NCBI GenBank assembly: GCA_033002965.1
Contig: JAURVB010003090.1
Coordinates: 151,012-215,011, forward strand
Reading direction: 5' to 3'
Source of the DNA: Piper betle
Lineage: Eukaryota > Streptophyta > Magnoliopsida > Piperales > Piperaceae
DNA: 64,000 nt
Both the position numbers and the translations under genes were made by a program. Positions 24,875 to 35,187 of this stretch are shown piece by piece (position 1 is the first letter of the stretch; every line of letters begins with the position of its first letter). Under the pieces are notes generated by a model. That model made no database searches. It was not told the DNA's origin and saw only the letters and a list, made by a program, of their open reading frames with translations.

Positions 24875-25790
24875 GGGTGGTAAAAATTGAATTTTTCAGT
24901 TCAGTTTTAAACTAATTCGATTCGGTTATAGACAAACCACGATCCATATTGATATTTTTGTTTGGAATTGAATGGAACCGAACTAAATTAATAGAAATAT
25001 CCAAAATTTGTAAAAATGTTATAAAATCTATATTTCATATTGGTTATCATGAAATTATAATATTTTTATGATGAATTTTTATTTATTTAATATGATATAT
25101 ATATATTTAGAATTATTTATTAAATGATTATGTCTACTAAAGAATAATATAATTGTAATAACTTGGTCCAAGGGCAAAGTGACGGGTTTAATGGAAGATC
25201 TTTAAATATATCCTCACTTATATATTTGATCTTACCTTAATAGATATACTATTTTTGAGATATTATATTTTACTTACTTTTTATAAAATTTCATCCTTAA
25301 AATTTGTTTTTTAGACATTTTGAGCTTTTTTTATTTCACCCTCCTTCAAAAAATTATGTCCACAGTTTTTTTCTTGACTTCCTCTTCCTTCTGGAACTCA
25401 TCGTTTAATATAATACCAAATTTATTCTGAAACTATTTGTAATGATCCGGCCCAAGTGCTAAATAGTAAATTTAATTTTTCTTCAAAAATAATTACCAAG
25501 TTAATGATCTTTAAGTATATCTACAATTATATATTCGATTTTACCCCAATAAATATTAGATGTGAAATTGTTTCTTGAAATATTACAATAATTTTGATTA
25601 AATAATTAAACAAATATATTTGTATTACTTATTATATAATAATTTGGTTATTCGTTTACCAAATTGAACAAATCAAAATATTTTTATTCATTTCAATTTT
25701 AGGGGTAATTCGGTTTGGTTTCAATTAGGAAATTCGGCCTTTGAATGTGATTCACTTAATTCAATTCGAACTGACCAAATGCTCACCCTG
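24875..25790. mobile_element. Old DNA-transposon-like interval
   Basis: It begins agtagggtggtaaaaattg and ends gaccaaatgctcaccctg, so the two ends resemble inverted copies of a TAGGGTG/CAGGGTG terminus. Subterminal sequence on both sides is rich in TTCGGTT/AACCGAA, which is common in plant hAT-type MITEs. Eight-base flanking repeats are not clear. It appears to host the retroelement-like repeats at 25,155 and 25,440. Confidence 0.35.
25155..25600 (+). repeat. Two LTR-like direct repeats
   Basis: Segments of roughly 140-160 bp starting tgtaataacttggtccaag (25155) and tgtaatgatccggcccaag (25437) share gatctttaa-tatatc, atatatt-gat-ttacc and further blocks. The start resembles tgtaatgacccaatccaaa at about 62,125. 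They may be the two ends of a TRIM or two solo LTRs of one family. Confidence 0.4.
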
Positions 25791-28072
25791 GCGAGCGTTC
25801 AGAGTTATCACCCTTTAGAAGCAATGAACACTCTTTTTGAAGTGGCATAACCGAGGAGATGATCCTTAGGATTCCTAAGAGATGAGATCCAATCTAAGAG
25901 AGTACTTTTTGGAAAAGACACAACTCCTTAGGAGTAAGGAGAATGACATGTTCTAGTTATTGTTGGATAGGTATTAAATATTTTAGTTAAATTACCTTTT
26001 TGAAAGCAGCTTTTTAATTAATTCATCTGATTTTTTTTCAAAATTTTCATTAAAACATCTGTCCTTTGTAGAGCTAATGGTATAACTAATGAAATGATAA
26101 TTGATGTTAAAAATATCCAATCTTTATCTAAGCTGAATAACACGATTGAAAAAATCATTAATGCTATTAAAGATAATTTGATATGCAGTATTTATTTTGA
26201 TCTTCAACAAATAATGGCCGTTGAGTATAGATCTAGCGTGATACTTGATTCAAAAAAACTTAATTCGAAGTTTTATTTGATATTAAACTAATCGGGCATG
26301 AACTTGTATTTACACAACTTGACTTGACTTGAAGCTTGATAATTTGTATAAAGAATAAAGTTTTCTACCATATTTATCTTTAACTTTTTTGTATAAATAT
26401 AATCAAATTAAAAAATATCATTATATAATATCAAATTTAAATAAATTTATACATGATTAAATTATCTTTTATATATAAGTATGTCAAATTTAAGATATTT
26501 TAATAATAAATTAAATTTTAACATAAATTATACAAAAACACATCAATAAATACAAATCAATCTAATTCGAATTCGATTCAAACTTGAATCGATTCAAATT
26601 TGAAATCAAACGAACCGAACCTAAGTTGAGTAAAATTCAACTTGACTCACCCAATGAGCACCCCAAGTTGACGATATTTTGATCTGAACTAGTTGTCTAA
26701 AAAATTAAACCACCCCAATCCATCGTGCACAGATCATTTCTTACGTACAATAAGTTCGAAAGAGTTTTTTTTTATATAATGAAGACCATTATAGTTACTC
26801 CCACATTGTTTATGGCTCCGTACTGGGAGCAAGTCAAAAAATAGATTCTAGAATGGCCATGCTTTTCTAAGTTTGGGCAGAATAATTGATTTATCCGGTT
26901 GTTCTGTGCACCAGGATCAACGGAGTCACCAAAATAGCATCCCTGTTCCCACCTTCCAATCATAGTCAAAAGTGTACACTTTAACCACAAGCGTTTCTAA
27001 GTTCTAACAAGCCTCATTCAAACCCAATTGGTCAGGAGTTTAGGATTCAGACTCCTAATTAATTCCACTAACTTCCTTCTAAACTAACTAGTTTTAGAAG
27101 AGGATGGATGGGAGGCCATCCTCGTTTGTTCATGTTATATGAGCAAAAAATTGAAAGAGTGTGGACAAGAATGGAGAAAGAATAAGGGATTTGACCATTG
27201 TGTTCTACAATGCCTTCTGTTTGATTTCAACATATTAATTACCTAAGACATCCCAGCATGTAATCCACCGCTAAGCAATGATCTACTAAAAAACATTCCT
27301 AATGAACTCTCAGTTTCTTGTCTCGATATAGTTATAGTGGTTGCGATTGTTTTACACTAGCATTTTCGTGGGCTGCTTGCCAACTTCGAATCGTATGCAA
27401 AGCTTCTCACCTTGATGGGAACATCTGAAACAAGTCATACTCACTTTAGACCAACAGGCTAGCTTTGGTGAAGTTTTTTAGGACTTTTTGAAGAAGGTGG
27501 TGACTGGGTGTGAACTGGAACATAGGCTAAACTAATGACAAACTTGTGTATCCATTAACTGGATGCACCATTTTGTCGCTGAAATAGATACATTAAATCA
27601 TACATGCTCCCCTTCGCATAGCACACACATAAACATGCTCCAAAATTAATTTACTTTTGATAACTTAGTCCTTATTACAAAATTTTTTCCCAATAAATCT
27701 TATAATAATTCGCACATCGATGTTCTTTACATAATATACATATACATAATAAGAGTATAGAGAGCCAGAGACAGGAGTACACTGCCTCCCGTTAATATAC
27801 GAGTTGGCGGTCGCCGGAGCTCCAGCAACGGTGGGCCGAGATCGCGGGTCTCCGTGTCCTATGTACGTAAATCCGCACACCTATTTCGTAGTGTTCCACA
27901 TTCCCACTACAAGTCTAAATATATATGTTGAAACCGATGCTTTGTGTGAACTGATCCAGGTTGGCACACTAAATATACAATCTTCCCATTCTTTGATTTC
28001 CAATGACATGGTAATAGAAAATCGAAGGGAATAGGAATATAAAACATGCAGGTTTTTATTATATTGCAATTT

Positions 28073-28220
28073 GCTTGTAAGTGGTTAGCAGTTATGCGAT
28101 AACAAATCACAAGTTGATTGGTCCCAATTGAATGCTTGGACTCTGTGCTTGTAAGTGGTTAGCATTTATGTGATAACAAATCAGAAGTTGATTGGTCCCA
28201 ATTGAATGCTTGGACTCTAA
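28073..28220. repeat. Two-copy tandem duplication (about 75 bp unit)
   Basis: gcttgtaagtggttagcagt...caattgaatgcttggactct occurs twice head to tail (28073-28146 and 28148-28220) with only a few differences, so the duplication is recent. Confidence 0.85.
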
Positions 28221-28944
28221 GTACAGTGTACATCTATTTTACATGTGAACTAACATTAACTATTCACCTTTTTAGTGGAGCATTGAATTGCAGCCATTAT
28301 GAATGATGCAAATGTGGCATTTGTAATGTCTAATTCATCTTATCGCTACAAAATTTACCTAAGCATGACTCATCATTGATGTCCTCACTTTTTACTCATA
28401 AACATCCTTTTAAAACTTACATGGCAGACAAAATTCAATGCTCTCCAGTAAAATGCATGGCATATATGTATAGAGAGAATGTAGACATCATGTATGTCAC
28501 AAATGGTCTTCGTTGATGCATTTTTTCTTTCGCTAACATACCGGCCACTAATCCGATATGGTTCCAAAGTGATAATTAAAAACAAGAATTGGAGGTAGTT
28601 AAAAGAAGGATCTTGCGAATCATGCGGTTGAACGGGTGCCAGAATTCTGATGTCATGTTCAAACAAGGCTCCTCCCACATTTAATTACGATACAAGTACG
28701 TCCCCCTAGCAATAAAGAATGTAGAAAGTTGTAACTCCACTTGAATGAATCAAGCAACGTGGAAAAGAAATCCCTTAATTCATCATGACTTAATTCAACA
28801 AAATCGAAAAAAAAACAAATTCGAGAGGTCGGCCGCGTGAAAGATTTTAACAACGCCCCTTTACCTGTCATAACATGTGCCATGTCGAGGAAGAAATGTC
28901 TTACTCATAATTAATAAGCATGACTTGTTAAAAAGATCTCGAAT

Positions 28945-28947
<3 letters not shown>

Positions 28948-28980
<33 letters not shown>
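28948..28980. repeat. (TA)n microsatellite
   Basis: An uninterrupted run of about 16 TA units next to the inverted-repeat element that follows. Confidence 0.9.
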
Positions 28981-28982
<2 letters not shown>

Positions 28983-29375
28983 TAAAATTTATCTCAGTCA
29001 GAAAATTTTTTTATCCAAACTTTAATTTAAGTCGTCTTTATAATCAATAACCCAGATTTGATGAGAAAAAAAATCTTTTTTCCTTCTTTCGCGGGCGGGA
29101 GGGTGGTCAGCAAGGCGGGGCAAGGGGGCGGAGGGGGATAACGAGGGGACGACTATGGGTGGGCGGGTAGGCGACGGGGGGTGGGTGGGTGGGTGGTGCA
29201 ATGGGGGGGATGGTTGGGGAAGGTGACCGAGGGGAGGGGGCGGTGGAGGGCGTTGACAAGGGGGGATGTGGTTGGAGATATTTTTTATTATCAAATTTAG
29301 CCGTTTGATCATAAGGAAAACTTAAATTAAAATTTTGGGTCGAGAAAATTTTCTCACTCCTAACGCAAGAAAGTA
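28981..29375. mobile_element. MITE-like element with G-rich core
   Basis: The ends form an imperfect inverted repeat: left cagaaaattt...ctttaatttaagt (about 28998-29032) against the complement of right acttaaattaaaattttggg...gaaaattttctcactcc (about 29319-29360). Between them is a G-rich, strand-asymmetric core (29085-29275). TA-rich microsatellites sit on both sides. The core frame (29022-29312 minus) is proline-rich low complexity. Confidence 0.5.
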
Positions 29376-29585
29376 GTTATCATATATATATATATATTGA
29401 GTTAAATAAAATTTCTCTTGTCATTCTAACCTTCTTTGTAATCCAAAGACTGCTCGCATAATTCCAAGTAAATGTTAGCTAACTACCTGCTTAATTTATA
29501 GTACAAAGTTTCAAAATCAATGGTTGGACTATATAAAATAGATACACAAGTCTTTTAATAAAATAATAATAATGTGTTAAAAATA

Positions 29586-29658
29586 GTCGGGATGGCTCAG
29601 CTGGTAGAACAAAGAACTGAAAATCCTTGTATCACCCTTTCAAATTTGGTTCCGAGCA
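29586..29658 (+). pseudogene. trnF-GAA: Plastid-type trnF-GAA relic
   Basis: The 73-nt segment starts GTCGGGATGGCTCAGCTGG and keeps the anticodon loop CTGAAAA (anticodon GAA), the D-arm and a TTCAAAT T-loop like plastid tRNA-Phe. Mismatches are visible in the acceptor stem (GTCGGGA against TCCGAGC), the anticodon stem and the T-stem, so it probably does not fold well. It is most simply a nuclear copy of plastid DNA (NUPT) or a mitochondrial-derived copy that has diverged. How much flanking DNA is organellar could not be judged. Confidence 0.65.
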
Positions 29659-30963
29659 AGTAACTAGTTTATGGTAGCCAAGGATGAGAGTTGAAAGTTG
29701 AGGTCCCTTCCCGGGTCCACGTGAGTTTGTGACAGAAAAAAAATAACATATAAAAAAAGAGAGAGTGAACCTCTTTTGTACAAAAGATGTGGAATGTGAC
29801 ACACAATCAAAGATTCTTAAACAAAATTTTCCGTCAATGCTCATACGTTTGGGCAAATACGTAATGACTCGTGAAGTATAGGCCACTCTGAGGTGGTAGA
29901 CAGCTATGCCTTTTTTGGAAATATTTTTAGACAGGCCATGCCTTCGAAAATACCGCGGTCTGATTGGTCCCATATTTTATCTTATGGTGGTGCTTATACG
30001 CCTGAGTGTGTCTATAATTTTTTGTAAATTGTGCTTGAGCGATTTATTGACGAGAAAATATACCAAGCTCATCGCTGGCTTTCGTCGAAATTATTAAACA
30101 ATAATCCACCACCGTGATCCACATTATTAACAATTAATTCCACAAATTGTTTATAATTGTCAAATTTTATTGGTGGAATAATTGTTTTTAGCCAAGTCCC
30201 TTGAATGCTCCTCTAATTCCACGTGTCAATGTTAGCAGATACGTAATATTTTATTGAATATATATGATATTAAGCTTTAATATAGTGGGAGGACTTGCAC
30301 CCAATAGAGTTGTAAGATACAATTATTATTAGTTTAAATAAATCACCACCCAGTAAATATCTTTAATAATAGCTTAAAATTTTCAATAATAAATGAGTGT
30401 TATAGTACTTCATGTACTCTAGTTGTTCATTAGGCCCTATAATCTAAATTGACCATAAAACCTTGTAGTTAATTATTTTTTCATGTGATATTTAGAAGGG
30501 AGCACTAACCCACATTACTTAGTAATAAAGGTTGTGTCTTTTACCGGCTTAAAATAAGACAAATTGTGAATAATTAATAAAGCTTCATTTTAGCTTAAGT
30601 AGGTAAACAACACAGGGTGTTCTACATTTGAATAATGTTTGTGTGAGCGACTGTGTTTGATTTTTGGTTTCAAGTATCATGTTTCAACTGCAGAAAATCC
30701 AACACATGTTAGATGATTTTCATTTAACCCGAGTAGGTCCAGAAAAAATTAGAATCATGTCATTGACTAGATCTGATATACAACACTTGAGAAGAAAAGA
30801 AACACTGAAATCTAAAAAAATCACCCACTGTATTTTTATTTTTTGTAAAATTTGCCATAAAAAATAAGAATCCCCTCACGTAAACTACCCAGAAATACGT
30901 ACTTTTAAGAAAAAATAAAATCACTTATTTTATTTAGTCTTTATTATTAGGAGTAGTTTTTAT
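29659..30963. other. Intergenic spacer
   Basis: AT-rich DNA between the trnF relic and hAT-like copy 3. The 113-codon minus frame (29632-29973) has no domain. Nothing else supportable was seen. Confidence 0.4.
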
Positions 30964-31772
30964 CATGGTTGCATGAATCGGAATCGGAATCGGAATCGGT
31001 CTGAATCGGCCAAGAATCGGTTCAGTTGAATCGGTCCAAATTAATTTAATCGGTCATATATAATAATTTGACAATTTATAATATAAATATATTAAAATTG
31101 GGTATTGATGTTATTTTGATATTATTCTGTGTATTATAGTTTCTGATATTTTAAAATATTTTTTAAGATTTTTTTAAATTATTTAGAATTAATTATTATT
31201 TTTGACTCGAGTTAGACTCGAGTCAACTTTTAATTACGAGAATGCCACTCTTTACCCACGCCGCCGCCGCCGCCACCGCCGGCCCGGTCAGCGGCGAGTC
31301 TCGCGGCGGCGATGTCGGAGGATGTCGACAGCCCGGTCGGACGAACAGTCAGCGGCCCGCAGCCGGCGGCGAGGCGGCTCGGAGCGGCGGCGAGTCGCGG
31401 CGATTCGTGCGTCACAGCCCGATTCGGTCCGGCCACACTTCGGCGGCGACGTTGCGAGGTCGGCGGCGAGGTCGGTAGCCCGGTCGACGGCGAGCCCGGA
31501 GTCGGGGAGCACGGCGGAGGGCGGAAACCGGGCGGCAGCGGGCGGACGAGCGGCGGCGGCGTGGGGGGAGCGGGTTTGATTTTAGGTTTTTAAAATGTAA
31601 ATTACCATTTTACCCATGCTTAAATAATTTAATAAAAATCATACCTAGGGTATTTTAGTAATTTCATAAAAAAACCGATTCCGATTTAAATCGGCCGATT
31701 CCGAGGCCGATTCGGGGCCGACCGAGTCGGCCCCGAAATTGGATCGGCATCGCGCCGATTCGTGCAACAGAG
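30964..31772 (-). mobile_element. hAT-like non-autonomous element, copy 3
   Basis: An 809-bp element with perfect 8-bp target duplications GTTTTTAT (30956-30963 and 31773-31780). It is inverted relative to copy 1. The left end is CATGGTTGCATGAATCGG followed by repeated AATCGG; the right end is the complement of CTCTGTTGCACGAATCGG. The AT-rich block, the cgagaatgccactctttaccc junction, the CGG-rich core (31250-31570) and the gattttaggttttt...cccatgcttaaataattt block all correspond to copy 1. No transposase is present. The perfect duplication and closeness to copy 1 suggest a fairly recent insertion. Its right duplication is only a few bases from the giant foldback element. Confidence 0.8.
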
Positions 31773-31798
31773 GTTTTTATGGTATATATATATATATA

Positions 31799-33974
31799 TG
31801 AGGATGAGGAGGCTGTGATGCAGCACAGCCATCTTGGCTGTGCTGCATCTTTCCAGCCGTTGGATTGAATCCAACGGCTGGAAATTCCCCCTCACCCTTC
31901 CAAAAAAAAATTTTTTGCCGCCTTTCCCCGCCGCCGCCGCCGTCGTCAAGTCCGCCCTGCCGTCGCCGCGCCGCGCCGCTCCGACTAGTGGGCAGACCCC
32001 GCCTCGCCACCGTCGTCAAGTCCGGCGTCCTCCACGTCACCTCCGGCCGCGCCCTCCACGTCCCCTCCCGCTGCGACCTCCACGTCCCGGCCGCCCCGCC
32101 CTCCACGTCCCAGCCGCCCCCCCATGCCGCGCCACTCGTCCTGCCCACCTTGGGTCACCCGGGAAGGAATCAAGAAGGGAGGGGCGTCGTTGGCCGGCAT
32201 GGGCGGGCGGCGGCCGGCCGGCGATCGGCTGAGTTGGGAAAAATAGGGTGCCGGCGAAACAGGGGAGGGAAGAGGAAAAGGCAGGGGTAGTTTCGTAATA
32301 AAAATTTGACTCGTTCCCGACTCGAGTCAATATTACGAAATATATCTTAAAAAATATTAAAAAAATACCATAAAATATAATAATCCATTATAATTCAATT
32401 ATTTTATTTTATGATATTTTTCTGTATTTTTTAATATTTTTTGGGATTTATTTCGTAATATTAACACAAGTTAGGACCGAGTCAAGTTTTTATTACCAAA
32501 CTACCCCTTTCAAAAAATATGAAAAAAATAGAATTAAAAACCATAAAATAAAATAATCTATTAGAATTAGATTATTTTATTTTATGGTATTTTCCTATAT
32601 ATTTTTAAATTTTTTAGGATTTATTTCGTAATATTAACTCGAGTCGGGACCGAGTCAACATTTTATTTTAAAATATGAACAAAATAGGGTAACATACTAT
32701 AAAATAAAATAATCCATTATAATTCGATTATTTTATTTTATAATATTTTCATGTATTTTTTATATTTTCGGTATTTATTTTGTAATATTGACTCGAGTCG
32801 GGACCGAGTCAAATTATTATTATAAAAAATTAATCCCGCTACAAATTCAAGTCCCAACTCGGTCCCGACTCGAGTTGGGACTTGAATTTGTAGCGGGGTT
32901 AATTTTTATAATAATAATTTGACTCAGTTGGGACTTGAATTTGTAGCGGGGTTAATTTTTTATAATAAAAATTTGACTCAGTTGGGACTTGAATTTGTAG
33001 CTGGGTTAATTTTTTATAATAAAAATTTGACTCGGTCCCGACTCGAGTCAATATTACAAATTAAATACCGAAAATATTAAAAAAATACAGGAAAATATTA
33101 TAAAATAAAATAATCGAATTATAATGGATTATTTTATTTTATAGTATGTTACCCTATTTTGTTCATATTTTAAAATAAAATGTTGACTCGGTCCCGACTT
33201 GAGTTAATATTACGAAATAAATCCTAAAAAATTTAAAAAAATATAGGAAAATACCCTAAAATAAAATAATCTAATTCTAATAGATTATTTTATTTTATGG
33301 TTTTTAATTCTATTTTTTTCATATTTTTGAGAGGGGTAGTTTGGTAATAAAAACTTGACTCGGTCCTAACTTGTGTTAATATTACGAAATAAATCCAAAA
33401 AATATAAAAAAATACAGAAAAATATCATAAAATAAAATAATTGAATTATAATGGATTATTATATTTTATGGTATTTTTTAATATTTTTTAAGATATATTT
33501 CGTAATATTGACTCTAGTCGGGAACGAGTCAAATTTTTATTACGAAACTACCCCTACCTTTTCCTCTTCCCTCCCCTGTTTCGCCGGCACCGTGTTTTTC
33601 CCAACTCAGCCGATCGCCGGCCGCCCGCCGCCCGCCCACTGCCGGCCAACGACGCCCCTCCCTTCTTGATCCCTTCCCGGGTGACCCAAGGTGGGCAGGA
33701 CGAGTGGCGCGGCATGGGGGCGGCCGGGACGTGGAGGGCAGGGTGGCCGGGACGTGGAGGTCGCGGCGGGAGGGGACGTGGAGGCGCAGCCGGAGGGGAC
33801 GTGGAGGACGCCGGACTTGACGACGGTGGCGAGGCGGGGTCTGCCCACTAGTCGGAGCGGCGCGGCGGCGGCGGAGAAAAGGCGGCAAAAAAATTTTTTT
33901 TTTGGAAGGGTGAGGGGGAATTTTGAGCCGTTGAAAAAAAAATTGAGCACAGCCACATCAATACTTTCTCCTAT
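31799..33974. mobile_element. Giant foldback (inverted-repeat) element
   Basis: About 2.2 kb bounded by (TA)n tracts. The left arm (about 31,830-32,862) reappears as its reverse complement in the right arm (about 32,866-33,950) with a few percent difference. Paired landmarks: ttccccctcacccttcc (31,884) with its complement at 33,900; ccgactagtgggcagacccc (31,981) with its complement at about 33,840; gatcggctgagttgggaaaa (32,223) with its complement at about 33,600. The outer third of each arm is CCG/CCACGTCC-rich. The inner part consists of AT-rich blocks that are palindromic themselves, separated by gactcgagtcgggaccgagtc. A roughly 53-bp unit (ttgggacttgaatttgtagc...) is repeated three times just right of the centre, making the arms unequal. 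No transposase is seen, and frames in the GC-rich arms are low-complexity mirror images. Confidence 0.8.
32863..33031. repeat. Triplicated unit at the foldback centre
   Basis: ttgggacttgaatttgtagc followed by (g/t)gggttaatttttt-ataataa-aatttgactc occurs three times in direct orientation (starting about 32874, 32930 and 32983). The left arm has one complementary copy, so extra copies were added after the palindrome formed, or arose as a loop. Confidence 0.8.
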
Positions 33975-35187
33975 ATATATATATATATATATTCGGTATG
34001 GATTTTATGGCGGTAAGTGGAGAAGAAGTACAAGTTTTACATGACATGGTATTGAAGACTCTTCTTAGCTCATGAACTCCTCTCCTTTGAAAGAGCACAT
34101 AGTGAAGGCCATCTTTGCTATCAAACTCAAAGAAGGCGTGCAATAAATGTGAAGAGCTTCTTCCTTCCTTCCATGTGTGGCTCCCCAGCTCCAAACAGCA
34201 TTCAACTCCGCTCACCCCTCTGACTCTCAAACTTCTCTTCTGGATTTCCTCATATTTTATTTTATCCATACTTGCCCAGGGCACCGGGAGTGGACGATCT
34301 GAGCCCCTCCCAAGAATCGACCTCGCTTTGACAACCCCATGTATAATTTTCATCAATCTTGTTTGTACGAGACGCAGATCTTTTTGCTTCTCTGCTTCTT
34401 GCCGTCTGCGTGGCTGGGAATTTGCTACTGGTGGACACCATGAGGTTAGCAGCATGTTTTCGTCTTCTCTCTGGCTTTGTTTTAAATGGGTTGGTTCTGT
34501 TTTTCCAGTTTCTTATGTCAATTATTATGGTCTGGATATTCTGAGATGACAACCTTCAATATGATTTCTTCTTGGCGGTGTCTGTGTTGTGTGGGTTGGA
34601 TGGGTTTTATGTGTGTTATTTTTTTGGCAGCAATTTGAGCTGGATTAGCTTGTTATATGATTTTTTTTTCGGTGATAACCAAATTTTAGTTTATCATATC
34701 TTCTGCTTTGAGTGAAATTCTGTTGGGCCTTCTTAGTTTTGGCTAGTTAAGAGCCTAGGAGATTATAAGTCTTTTTTGCACTGGCAAAGGGGGAGAAGAG
34801 CTATGCCAAAAATTAAGAAATTTTCCCTTTATTTACTTCTACCAACTATCGGGGTGTAGCCTTGAGATTTTGGGTCTCTTGTCCAAGCAGATGATATTAA
34901 GGTCAACTACTGCCTCATAATGTTGTTGTTCTTATAGGTAGCTCAGGTTAAAGCTCTTTGTTTTCTTTCATTAACTACGTGTATATATTTATTTCAATGT
35001 AAAATCCAACCATAATGCTAAAGGATTTCTCTTGCTTTTTGAATGACGATTATTGTTCGAATATACCACCGAAATTGGCTGCTTTCCTAGGAAGATCTAT
35101 TTTAAAATACTTACCTGTTTATCATATGTGTGTGTGTATTTTTGTGATTCGGTGATTCAGTTCCTTCTCTATAGCTTAAGGTGAAAT
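33975..35187. other. Upstream region and probable 5' UTR of the receptor kinase gene
   Basis: A (TA)n tract, then about 1.2 kb of non-repetitive sequence. T-rich stretches and a donor-like catgag|gttagc near 34442 are consistent with a transcribed leader with an intron, but this is inference. The frames 34115-34549 (+) and 33958-34455 (-) have no known domain. Confidence 0.4.

Larger units (their letters stand above)
24251..28947. other. AT-rich intergenic region with retroelement debris
   Basis: No gene is supported. The first part holds an old transposon-like interval (about 24,880-25,800) and TRIM/LTR-like direct repeats, listed separately. A (TA)n tract starts at 28948. Short frames here lack any domain. 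Confidence 0.5.

Noticed and set aside
31202..32330. Many frames of 70-141 codons on both strands
   Set aside because: GC-rich transposon cores (hAT-like copy 3 and the foldback left arm). The same frames recur mirrored at 33,450-34,044, showing they follow from the inverted repeat.
33958..34549. Two opposing frames of 165 and 144 codons
   Set aside because: No recognisable domain on either strand; position fits the 5' leader of the receptor kinase.
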